Shown: positions 1-6,818 of the stretch, in pieces
Layout of the letters: each line of letters starts with the position of its first letter
How positions within the stretch are numbered: position 1 is the first letter of the stretch
Assembly: GCA_016283985.1 (NCBI GenBank)
Contig: JAEENZ010000271.1
Location: 1-16,032, forward strand
Direction: 5' to 3'
Source: Bacteroidales bacterium
Lineage (GTDB): Bacteria > Bacteroidota > Bacteroidia > Bacteroidales > UBA932
Length of the DNA: 16,032 bases
Translations under genes and position numbers: made by a program
Notes under the pieces: generated by a model
Database searches by the model: none
What the model saw: the letters and a program-made list of their open reading frames with translations, nothing else
What the model was told of the DNA's origin: nothing

Positions 1-114
1 CCAGGTGCCGGATTCCTTGCTCCAGTCGTCGAAATCCATATTGTAAATCTGCTGGGCACGCATCGGCACAACGCACAAAACAACCAGCAGGGATATTATC
101 ACTGTCTTTTTCAT
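1..114 (-). CDS. Exported protein, N-terminal fragment (3' end outside window)
   Basis: Read on the minus strand, an ATG at 114-112 opens a frame that runs off the window edge after 38 codons. The translation begins MKKTVIISLLVVLCVVPMRA followed by QQIYNMDFDDWSKESGTW. The first 20 residues form a standard Sec signal peptide: KK, a hydrophobic core, then MRA before a likely cleavage at A-Q. The mature start, with NMDFDDW and a Trp-rich continuation, resembles the N-termini of Bacteroidales secreted proteins with a putative carbohydrate metabolism (PCMD) domain. That resemblance is from memory and rests on few residues. The gene is divergent from the transporter operon. No clear TAnnTTTG box is visible on the minus strand ahead of it. 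The reading frame and export are well supported; the family is a guess. Confidence 0.7.
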   Translation of the reverse strand, partial: MKKTVIISLLVVLCVVPMRAQQIYNMDFDDWSKESGTW

Positions 115-190
115 GACAATCCCTGCTGGCTGCAAATTCCGTTCCCCGGCATGCGCCCGCTATATCGCGTGATATTCGGAAATAATTTGT

Positions 191-198
191 TAACTTTG
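191..198 (+). promoter_or_regulatory. Bacteroidota -7 promoter box for the transporter-porin-serpin operon
   Basis: TAACTTTG matches the Bacteroidota primary-sigma -7 consensus TAnnTTTG exactly. It lies 49 bp before the transporter ATG. No good TTTG -33 element is visible at the usual distance. Transcription would be expected to start a few bases downstream, at about 203-206. Confidence 0.6.
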
Positions 199-200
199 TG

Positions 201-225
201 CCGCTTTCTAGGAAAGCGGTTTTTT
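201..225 (+). promoter_or_regulatory. Terminator-shaped hairpin at the predicted 5' end of the operon transcript
   Basis: CCGCTTTC (201-208) and GAAAGCGG (212-219) form a perfect 8-bp stem with a 3-nt loop, followed at once by six T (220-225). The shape is that of an intrinsic terminator, but no plus-strand gene in the window lies upstream, and the predicted start site is at about 203-206. It could be a 5' stabilising stem-loop, a start-proximal attenuator, or a terminator for an unseen short transcript. The structure is certain; its role is not. Confidence 0.45.
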
Positions 226-247
226 GACGTGTATAATTAATCTTAAT

Positions 248-1696
248 ATGTCTGACAAGAAATTCAATGTCAAGTATTGCGTGCTTCTGCCAATCGTGCT
301 CATAGCTACGGTTTTCCTTTGGGCAGTGCCCGTTTCCTTCTTCGGCATCGATGCCCTCACGGTCGTTCAGCAGCGCGTGATCGCACTTTTCGTTTTCGCT
401 GCGCTGATGTGGATATTCGAGATCATTCCCAACTGGACTACATCCCTGTTGATTATTACCTTCGCCCTTCTGACTATTTCTACGAAGGGTATTGGCTATT
501 TCTGCAACCCTGAGCTCGGCACTCTCATGAAGCCTGCACGCATCATGTCGAGTATGGCGGACCCGGTCGTGATGCTCTTCCTGGGCGGCTTCGTGCTTGC
601 CATCATGGCAGAGAGATACAGCCTGGACGTCGTCATCGCCCGTGCGCTCCTCAAGCTCTTCGGCACCAAGCCTCAGTTCGTGCTGCTCGGCTTCCTGATT
701 ATCATCTCGGTGTTCTCGATGTTCATGAGCAACACCGCCACTGCCGCAATGATGCTGACGCTTCTCGCACCGGTGCTTTCCAAGCTCCCCGTTGACGATA
801 AAGGTAAGATAGGCCTGGCGCTTTCCATCCCCATAGCTGCAAACCTCGGAGGCATCGGAACTCCTATCGGAACCCCTCCCAACGCCACTGCAAAGGGATA
901 TCTGGAGCAGGCCGGCATTGACGTTACCTTCGGTGACTGGTGCATCCACATGATTCCCTACGTGATCATCATGATTCTGGTGGCATGGGTGCTCCTGCAG
1001 CTTTTCTTCCCCTTCAAGACCAAGAAACTCGTTCTTGAGATTCCTGAAAGCAAGATCAAGAAGGACTGGAAATACATCCTCGTGTGGATTACCTTCATCG
1101 GCACCATCCTCCTTTGGGCAACCGAGCAGCTGACCGGCATCAACTCCAACATCGTGGCATTTGTTCCTCTGGCAGTATTCACCGCAACTGGCCTCTTTGG
1201 CAAGGAAGAAATCAAGGAAATCAACTGGAGCGTGCTCTGGCTCGTCGCTGGAGGATTCGCCCTCGGATATGCACTGCAGGATACCGGGTTGGCCAAAGTC
1301 CTCATTGAAGCCATTCCGTTCGGCAGCATGTCTGTTGTTCTGGTTATCGTTGTGGCAGGCCTCGTGTGCTACTTCCTCTCCAACTTCATCAGCAACTCCG
1401 CAACTGCAGCGTTGCTGATTCCTATCCTGATTGTCGTTGCTGAAGGCATGGCGGATCCTGCCGCAGCCAGCAATGCCGAGTTCATCGCATTCGGCGGCAC
1501 CCAGGCAATGATCATCTTTATCGCAACCTGCGCATCCATCGCCATGCTTTTCCCGATTTCCACACCTCCGAACGCCATCGCATCTTCTACCGGTCTGGTG
1601 GAGACGAAAGATATGGCCAGGGTTGGCATCATCGTGGGTATCGTGGGTTTCGTGCTTGGATTCTTCTGGCTCACCAAGATATTCCCTTTCGCTTAA
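248..1696 (+). CDS. DASS/SLC13-family sodium:dicarboxylate symporter
   Basis: A 482-residue polytopic inner-membrane protein of the divalent anion:Na+ symporter family (SLC13, VcINDY/SdcS type), expected to import succinate-like dicarboxylates or related anions with sodium. The two pseudo-symmetric halves each carry the family's Ser-Asn signature: SNTATA at 161-166 and SNSATA at 382-387. Each is followed by a Pro-rich substrate-loop motif, GTPPNA at 208-213 and STPPNA at 438-443. The second signature reads SNS where SNT is usual, a conservative change. Length fits the family. The frame extends upstream to a TTG at 224, but that start lies in the hairpin T-tract, so ATG 248 (MSDKK) is preferred. 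No Shine-Dalgarno is visible, as is normal in this phylum. The porin gene starts 10 bp after the stop, indicating one operon. The exact substrate cannot be read from the sequence. Confidence 0.9.
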   Translation: MSDKKFNVKYCVLLPIVLIATVFLWAVPVSFFGIDALTVVQQRVIALFVFAALMWIFEIIPNWTTSLLIITFALLTISTKGIGYFCNPELGTLMKPARIMSSMADPVVMLFLGGFVLAIMAERYSLDVVIARALLKLFGTKPQFVLLGFLIIISVFSMFMSNTATAAMMLTLLAPVLSKLPVDDKGKIGLALSIPIAANLGGIGTPIGTPPNATAKGYLEQAGIDVTFGDWCIHMIPYVIIMILVAWVLLQLFFPFKTKKLVLEIPESKIKKDWKYILVWITFIGTILLWATEQLTGINSNIVAFVPLAVFTATGLFGKEEIKEINWSVLWLVAGGFALGYALQDTGLAKVLIEAIPFGSMSVVLVIVVAGLVCYFLSNFISNSATAALLIPILIVVAEGMADPAAASNAEFIAFGGTQAMIIFIATCASIAMLFPISTPPNAIASSTGLVETKDMARVGIIVGIVGFVLGFFWLTKIFPFA

Positions 1697-1706
1697 TTGA
1701 TTGAAT

Positions 1707-2996
1707 ATGAAAAAGATAATTACCATAATCGCTTTTGCGGCAGCCACTCTTTCCGCTTTCGCGCAGGACAGCAAGCCCAGTATCGAGATTCACGGTTTCA
1801 TCCGCAATTTCTATGCTTTTGACTCCCGCAAGATGAAAGGCCTCACCGAGGATTTCTTCACCTATGTTCCCTATGACCAGAAGCTTGCCTCCAACGGCGA
1901 TGATGTGAATGGCTATCCTAACTTCCGTTTTGCAGCCCTTACTTCCCGCCTCTGGGTTGAGGTCAAGGGTTATGAGGTGGAAGGATGGAAGGTCGGTGCA
2001 CGCGTTGAAGGAGACTTCTACAACGGCTTAAGCAGCAAAACGCCCGAGAATAATGTTGATGATAAAACCACGGGAACGGCAAATTTCCGCCTCCGCCAGG
2101 CTTTCGTCACGCTTTCCAAGAAGGGTTGGACCTTCAAGGCAGGCCAGAGCTGGCATCCCATGGCGGCCGACATGCCGGACGTTTTCTCTCTGAACACCGG
2201 TGCGCCGTTCGGCCCCTTCAGCCGTACTCCTCTTGCTCAGGTGGATTACAAGATTGCTGATGGCTTCAGCCTGACCGGTGCGGCCCTTTGGCAGATGCAG
2301 TACTGCTCCACCGGTCCGGATGGAAAGAGCGCGAACTACATCAAGTACGGAAACACCCCTGAAATCTATCTCGGAGTCAATTACAAGGAGGATAATCTCA
2401 CTCTCCGCGCCGGTATCGACATGCTCAGCATCAAGCCGGTCTTTTACGATAATGCAGGTTTCCGCACGGACCGCATAACCACCTTCATCCCTTTCTTCTA
2501 CGCACAGTATGCAAAGGACCTGTTCAGCGTGAAGTTCAAGACGGTTTTTGCGGAGGCTGGCGACCATCTCAATCTTAACGGCGGCTATGGCATAGCCAAT
2601 TCCAATGTAGATGGATACGGCAATATGTCGTATACTCCTACCCGCAACTCTTCCAGCTGGCTGAGTCTCTGCTACGGAAAGAAGGTCCAGGCCATCCTGT
2701 TTGCAGGATATGTTAAGAATTTCGGTACCAAAGAAGCGCTCGATGGAGCATCAGGCACTCCCGTCGGTTTCTGGTTCAGCGGCAACAGCTTCGACAATAT
2801 GAATCAGATGGCCCGTGTGACGCCTACCGTCATCTACAATCTCGGGAAGGTCGCTTTTGGCCTGGAGTATGAGATGACCACCGTGCAGTACGGCGACAAG
2901 ACCCAGGGCATGAATCTGGCCATCGGTCTTTATGATCAGGGTCTGCACTGGGTTACCAACCACCGCGTGCAGGGATTGGTCAAGTACACCTTCTAG
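1707..2996 (+). CDS. DcaP-like outer-membrane porin
   Basis: A 429-residue outer-membrane beta-barrel. Residues 1-20 are a signal peptide (MKKIITIIAFAAATLSAFA, cleavage before QDS). The mature protein opens with IEIHGFIRNFYAFDS and then shows alternating amphipathic strands such as SRLWVEVKG, KVGARVEGDF and FRLRQAFVTL, followed by FKAGQSWHPMAADMPD. It ends in Phe (VQGLVKYTF), the usual signal for outer-membrane assembly. The pattern of a strand pair, then LRQAFV, then a GQSW-type motif followed by an acidic or proline segment recalls the DcaP family of trimeric porins, known in Acinetobacter for dicarboxylate uptake. The match is by motif recollection, so the subfamily is tentative while the porin call is firm. 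A TTG 6 bp upstream is in frame, but ATG 1707 (MKK) gives the natural signal peptide. It lies between the transporter and the serpin, with 10-bp and 4-bp gaps. Confidence 0.8.
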   Translation: MKKIITIIAFAAATLSAFAQDSKPSIEIHGFIRNFYAFDSRKMKGLTEDFFTYVPYDQKLASNGDDVNGYPNFRFAALTSRLWVEVKGYEVEGWKVGARVEGDFYNGLSSKTPENNVDDKTTGTANFRLRQAFVTLSKKGWTFKAGQSWHPMAADMPDVFSLNTGAPFGPFSRTPLAQVDYKIADGFSLTGAALWQMQYCSTGPDGKSANYIKYGNTPEIYLGVNYKEDNLTLRAGIDMLSIKPVFYDNAGFRTDRITTFIPFFYAQYAKDLFSVKFKTVFAEAGDHLNLNGGYGIANSNVDGYGNMSYTPTRNSSSWLSLCYGKKVQAILFAGYVKNFGTKEALDGASGTPVGFWFSGNSFDNMNQMARVTPTVIYNLGKVAFGLEYEMTTVQYGDKTQGMNLAIGLYDQGLHWVTNHRVQGLVKYTF

Positions 2997-3000
2997 AACA

Positions 3001-4248
3001 ATGAAACGGCCCCTCATCCTTATCGCCGCATCGCTGTTGATTCTGCTGATTCCCTCCTGCAACCAGAAGGGGAGCGGGGAAACATACGACGGCCTTTTCG
3101 GGGTGACGATGCCGGAACCCACCAAGGCTATCGATAGGGTGGAACTGACTACGGCGCAGCAGAATCTTTCCGGAGCACTCAACACTTTCGGCTTCAAGCT
3201 GACGAACAGGTTGTATGCTGGCAAAAGTATGATAATGTCGCCTCTGAGTCTCTATCTTGCTTTGGGCATGGTTGAAGCCGGAACGGAAGGGAATACTGCC
3301 GATGAACTTGCAGCTGTGCTCGGTGGCGATGCTCAGGCGGTGAATGCCTATGCCAAATCTCTTCTTGACCAACTTCCTGCTGTGGATTTGGATGTGACGC
3401 TTCGTCTTGCCGATGCCGTGATGGTGAATGACATCTACCAGATTAACAAGGCCTACAAATCTACGGTTGAGCAGTATTATTACGCACCCGTGGAGAACAT
3501 CTCCTTCACCGATCTCAATAAAGTGAAGAATACGGTAAACGCCTGGTGCGCCCGGAATACCGAGGGCCTGATTCCAAGCATTATCGATGAGGTGAGTCCG
3601 GAAACGGTCGCTTACCTGATGAACGCCCTTTATTTCAAGGCGGCATGGACCGATCCTTTCAAAGACGGCCAAATTGAGAAGATGGCATTTACAGGTGCAG
3701 GCAAGAAACTGGACTTCCTATGCGAAATCGGCAATATCCGGTATGCCGACTGTGGCACATATCATATTGTGAGCCGGGACTACGCCAAAGGGAAATACAA
3801 ATTCTACATACTTTTGCCCAAGGAGACGGATGGCCTAAAAACTATGCTCGCAAGCCTCGAAAACCAAGACTGGAGTTCGCTGGTAAATGGAATGAAGTAT
3901 CAGGCTGTTAATCTTCAGTTCCCGAAATTCGAGACAGAATCCGGGTTCGAACTTAAAGAAACCCTGATGGCAATGGGCATCAAAAAGGCCTTCCTTATAG
4001 ATGAAGATTTTTCGCCCATGTTCAGCGACGTGCGGGTGTTCGTGAGTTCGGTTATCCAGAAAGCCAAGATCAAATTGGATGAATCCGGTACGGAAGCGGC
4101 AGCGGTTACCGTGGTTACTTTTGAGAAAAACATTGCTCCCGGCACGGATGCTCCTATCGACTTCATCGCCGACCATCCTTTCGCATATGTGATTGCGGAA
4201 TCCACTTCGAACACTGTTCTCTTTACAGGAGTGTTCGATGGGAAGTAA
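3001..4248 (+). CDS. Lipoprotein serpin (serine or cysteine protease inhibitor)
   Basis: A 415-residue serpin. Residues 1-19 are a lipoprotein signal peptide ending LLIPS, with Cys20 as the lipidation site. The serpin fold follows, with recognisable segments: MSPLSLYLALGMVEAGTEGNT (79-99), NALYFKAAWTDPF (208-220) and the C-terminal DHPFAYVIAESTSNTVLFTGVF (391-412). The reactive-centre-loop hinge is intact: G363-T-E-A-A-A-V-T370, the small-residue stretch needed for insertion into beta-sheet A, so the protein is predicted to be inhibitory. The scissile P1 lies somewhere in T373-A379 (TFEKNIA); by alpha-1-antitrypsin spacing it would be Asn377, but the loop is slightly longer, so P1 is uncertain. 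Residues after Cys20 (NQKGSGE) lack the acidic surface-export signal known in Bacteroidota, which hints at periplasmic retention. The frame is open upstream to 2932 inside the porin gene; ATG 3001 gives the signal peptide. It follows the porin stop by 4 bp. Tannerella miropin is a known bacterial relative. Confidence 0.93.
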   Translation: MKRPLILIAASLLILLIPSCNQKGSGETYDGLFGVTMPEPTKAIDRVELTTAQQNLSGALNTFGFKLTNRLYAGKSMIMSPLSLYLALGMVEAGTEGNTADELAAVLGGDAQAVNAYAKSLLDQLPAVDLDVTLRLADAVMVNDIYQINKAYKSTVEQYYYAPVENISFTDLNKVKNTVNAWCARNTEGLIPSIIDEVSPETVAYLMNALYFKAAWTDPFKDGQIEKMAFTGAGKKLDFLCEIGNIRYADCGTYHIVSRDYAKGKYKFYILLPKETDGLKTMLASLENQDWSSLVNGMKYQAVNLQFPKFETESGFELKETLMAMGIKKAFLIDEDFSPMFSDVRVFVSSVIQKAKIKLDESGTEAAAVTVVTFEKNIAPGTDAPIDFIADHPFAYVIAESTSNTVLFTGVFDGK

Positions 4249-4254
4249 CTGATT

Positions 4255-5424
4255 TTAAAGCAGTTCGGAGAGGCCTTCGGCAATGCGCCGGAGGCCTTCT
4301 TTCATTGTTGCCTCGGGGCACGCAAGGTTGATGCGGCAGCCTGTCGGCCCGCCGTAAATGGCCCCGTCGCTGACACGCACCTTATGGTGCTCCAGTAGAT
4401 AATCTGCTATGGCGTCCGGAGAGGATACCATAGCAGATTCAAAATCGAGCCAAAGCAGATAAGTTGCTTCAAGTTCCGGCACATGGACCGAAGGGAAGTG
4501 GGCTGCGAACAGGTCGCGCAGCGTGAGGAAATTGCGATGCACGACGGCATTCATCTGGCCCAGCCACTCCGCACCCTCATCGGAATACGCAGCTTGCAGT
4601 GCCACGATGCCAAACTGGTTCACGTCGCAATGCTCCCAGACGTTTATCACGCGGTCCATCCGGGCACGCAGCTCGGCGTTTGCAGAGATTATATTCGCAA
4701 TCTGCACGCCGGCAATGTTGAAGCCCTTGGTAGGGGAGACGAAGGTTAGGCTGTTCTGAGCGAACTCCTCCGAAATCGAGGCGAAAGGCACGTAGGAGCG
4801 CCCCGGAGCCACAATCTCACAGTGAATCTCGTCGCTTATCACCTTAATACCGTGCCGCAGGCAAATCTCTCCCAGCCTCACCAGCTCCTCGCGGCTCCAG
4901 AGACGCCCGCAGGGGTTGTGGGGGTTGCAGAGTAGGAAGGCCTTGGCGGCCGGATCCGCGCAGCGGCGCTCGATATCATCGAAATCAATTTCGTAGCGGT
5001 GCGCATCGCTGTTCCACACCAGACGGCTTTCGGAAGTCTCGCAGCCCTGATTGGTGATATTGTGGAAGAAACAGTTGTATGCCGGCACCAGCAGGACCAC
5101 CTTGTCGCTCGGCTCGGTTAGGGCCTTCACAGCGATGGATGTGGCGGGCACTATGCCCTGGACGGGGATTATCTGCTCGCGGGAGATGTTCCAGCCGTGC
5201 CTGCCGCCGAACCAGCGGATGACGGCATCATAGTAGCTGTCCGGCACGAGCGTATAACCGAATACACCCTTTGCTACTCGATCCTGCAGGGCCTTGATGA
5301 TGAAGGGGGCGGCGGGAAAGTCCATCTCCGCTACCCACATCGGAATCACGCCTTCAGCGCAGGAATCCCATTTGACGGAAGCGGTGCCGCGCGGGGCACC
5401 CTCGGTAGTAAAGTCGTATTTCAT
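4255..5424 (-). CDS. patB: MalY/PatB-family PLP-dependent C-S lyase (cystathionine beta-lyase type aminotransferase fold)
   Basis: A 389-residue fold-type I PLP enzyme. The start MKYDF, then KWD and IPMWVAEMDFPAAP (27-40), is characteristic of the MalY/PatB group, which cleaves cystathionine or cysteine conjugates by beta-elimination. PLP-site motifs are in order: CNPHNPCGR (166-174), SDEIHCE (197-203), the Schiff-base lysine K233 in SPTKGFNIAG, and the carboxylate-binding R364 in GCRINLACP. Length is normal (about 390). The ATG overlaps the TGA of the upstream MATE gene (ATGA, 5421-5424), so the two are probably translationally coupled. Its stop is only 6 bp from the serpin stop, in convergent orientation. 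MalY proteins in Escherichia coli also have a regulatory role, but nothing here shows that. True substrate unknown: cystathionine, cysteine or a thiol conjugate are all possible. Confidence 0.88.
   Translation of the reverse strand: MKYDFTTEGAPRGTASVKWDSCAEGVIPMWVAEMDFPAAPFIIKALQDRVAKGVFGYTLVPDSYYDAVIRWFGGRHGWNISREQIIPVQGIVPATSIAVKALTEPSDKVVLLVPAYNCFFHNITNQGCETSESRLVWNSDAHRYEIDFDDIERRCADPAAKAFLLCNPHNPCGRLWSREELVRLGEICLRHGIKVISDEIHCEIVAPGRSYVPFASISEEFAQNSLTFVSPTKGFNIAGVQIANIISANAELRARMDRVINVWEHCDVNQFGIVALQAAYSDEGAEWLGQMNAVVHRNFLTLRDLFAAHFPSVHVPELEATYLLWLDFESAMVSSPDAIADYLLEHHKVRVSDGAIYGGPTGCRINLACPEATMKEGLRRIAEGLSELL
4270..4298 (+). terminator. Candidate hairpin terminator for the serpin operon, inside the patB 3' end
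   Basis: Segments 4270-4281 and 4287-4298 can form a 12-bp GC-rich stem (two G-U pairs) with a 5-nt loop, 22 bp past the serpin stop. The T-tract on the plus strand is weak (CTTTC). It lies in patB coding sequence, where it encodes a near-repeated EGL...EGL peptide, so it may be a coding coincidence. No better terminator exists between the convergent genes. Confidence 0.3.
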
Positions 5425-6800
5425 TCAGCAAACTGTTTTTTCATCCAACGCTTGCCCTTGATGCGCAGGAAGAAGATTATTCCACGAACGTTGAGTTCGA
5501 TACACATGGCAATCCAGTAGCCTGCAAGGCCGATTCTCGGGGTGAGTATGAGGGCCAGGCCGATGCGTACCACCCACATGCTGGCGAAGTTCATCACCAT
5601 GGGCACCATGGTATCTCCCGCGCCCACGCAGGAGCCGTAACCTATGATGGAAACGGCGTACATGGTCTCGGCGAAGGCCTCGATGCGAAGCACCTTCACG
5701 CCCAGTGCGATCACCTCCGGGTCGTTGGTCAGCAACCCCATCATCTGGGGAGCGAATATGTACATCAGGATTCCCGCAGTGGTCATCAGCACGGCGGCGA
5801 GGCCGGTGGTGATGAAGGCGAACTGCCGGGCGAGATCCTTGCGCTTCGCGCCTATGCTCTGCCCCACGAGGGATGTTGCCGCATCGCTGAGGCCGTATCC
5901 TGGCATATAGCAGAAACTCTCGGCCGTGATGGCGAAGGAGTTGGCTGCGATGGCGATGGTGCCCAGCGGGGCCACTATAACCGTGCTCATCACATATGCG
6001 CCGCGGGTGATCAGGTTCTGCAGCCACATGGGACCGGAGATGCCGAAGGCCGCTTTCAGATGCTCGCGGTCCGGAATCCAGGAGCTGCTGTCCTGGAAGA
6101 TGTTAAGCTCCGGGCTCTTTGTGAAAAGATACCAGATGGCGAAGGCGTGGGTTATCAGAGTGGCCAGCCCGGTGCCGATTGCAGCCCCTTTCACGCCCAT
6201 TCCCAGTATATAGATAAAGAGGTAGTTCAGGGCGACATCCAGCACGCAGGCGGAAACCTCCACTATGCTGGGAATCTTCATATTGCCGCTGGCCTGTAGC
6301 ATGGAGCAGGCGGTAACCGCAATCTGCATCACCGGCAGGAAAGCGCAGAAGATGGCGAAATATGCGCTTGCATCGGCGCAGATGGCCTCTTCCCCGCCCA
6401 GCCAGTGGGGGAGGAATGGACTGATGGCAAGGCCGATGCCGGCAAGCAGCAGGCTGAATAACAGCACGCTGACAAAACCCTTGCGCATTACCTCCCGGGC
6501 CTTGGCATAGTTGCGCGACCCTATCAGCTGGCTGACCTGGACGGAGAATCCGGATGCATTCGCGAAGCAGAAACCGCCGAAAATCCAGGTGCTGGTAGCA
6601 ACCAACCCTATGCTGGCGGCCTGCTCGGATCCGAGGCGTCCAACCATCCCGGCGTCGATATACTCCATTACGATGGTGCCGAGTTGGGCCAGCATCGCCG
6701 GCAGGCCCAGGAGCCAGGCCAGCTTCAATTGCTCGCAGCGCAGAAGGGGAGCCCCTCCGCGCAGCTTTTCCAGAAGGCTGTCTTTGTTCGATGCGGACAT
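5421..6800 (-). CDS. MATE-family multidrug efflux transporter
   Basis: A 459-residue inner-membrane protein with about 12 hydrophobic segments in two homologous halves, the usual size for the MATE (NorM/DinF-like) family of Na+- or H+-coupled drug exporters. Typical features are the N-half stretch LGLPAMLAQLGTIVMEYIDAGMVGRLGSEQ, and the C-half AAFGISGPMWLQNLITRGAYVMSTVIVAPLGTIAIAANSFA with SLVGQSIGAKRKDLARQ after it. The frame is open three codons further to a TTG, but that TTG lies within the -7 promoter box, so ATG 6800 (MSASNKD) is the better start. The AraC-type regulator stop is 18 bp upstream, and patB overlaps the stop by 4 bp. Read-through from the regulator plus a promoter of its own are both plausible. 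Substrates unknown. Confidence 0.9.
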   Translation of the reverse strand: MSASNKDSLLEKLRGGAPLLRCEQLKLAWLLGLPAMLAQLGTIVMEYIDAGMVGRLGSEQAASIGLVATSTWIFGGFCFANASGFSVQVSQLIGSRNYAKAREVMRKGFVSVLLFSLLLAGIGLAISPFLPHWLGGEEAICADASAYFAIFCAFLPVMQIAVTACSMLQASGNMKIPSIVEVSACVLDVALNYLFIYILGMGVKGAAIGTGLATLITHAFAIWYLFTKSPELNIFQDSSSWIPDREHLKAAFGISGPMWLQNLITRGAYVMSTVIVAPLGTIAIAANSFAITAESFCYMPGYGLSDAATSLVGQSIGAKRKDLARQFAFITTGLAAVLMTTAGILMYIFAPQMMGLLTNDPEVIALGVKVLRIEAFAETMYAVSIIGYGSCVGAGDTMVPMVMNFASMWVVRIGLALILTPRIGLAGYWIAMCIELNVRGIIFFLRIKGKRWMKKQFAE

Positions 6801-6806
6801 AGGCGG

Positions 6807-6814
6807 CAAAGATA
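6807..6814 (-). promoter_or_regulatory. -7 promoter box for MATE-patB, implying a leaderless or nearly leaderless mRNA
   Basis: On the minus strand TATCTTTG is a perfect TAnnTTTG box, placed just after the araC-type gene stop. The MATE ATG begins 6 bases downstream, where transcription would be expected to start. No TTTG -33 element is seen at the usual distance. Confidence 0.5.
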
Positions 6815-6818
6815 CTAA

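Noticed and set aside
224..247. TTG start at 224 for the transporter
   Set aside because: It falls in the T-tract of the hairpin, and the extra residues (MTCIINLN) do not resemble the family. ATG 248 is the better start.
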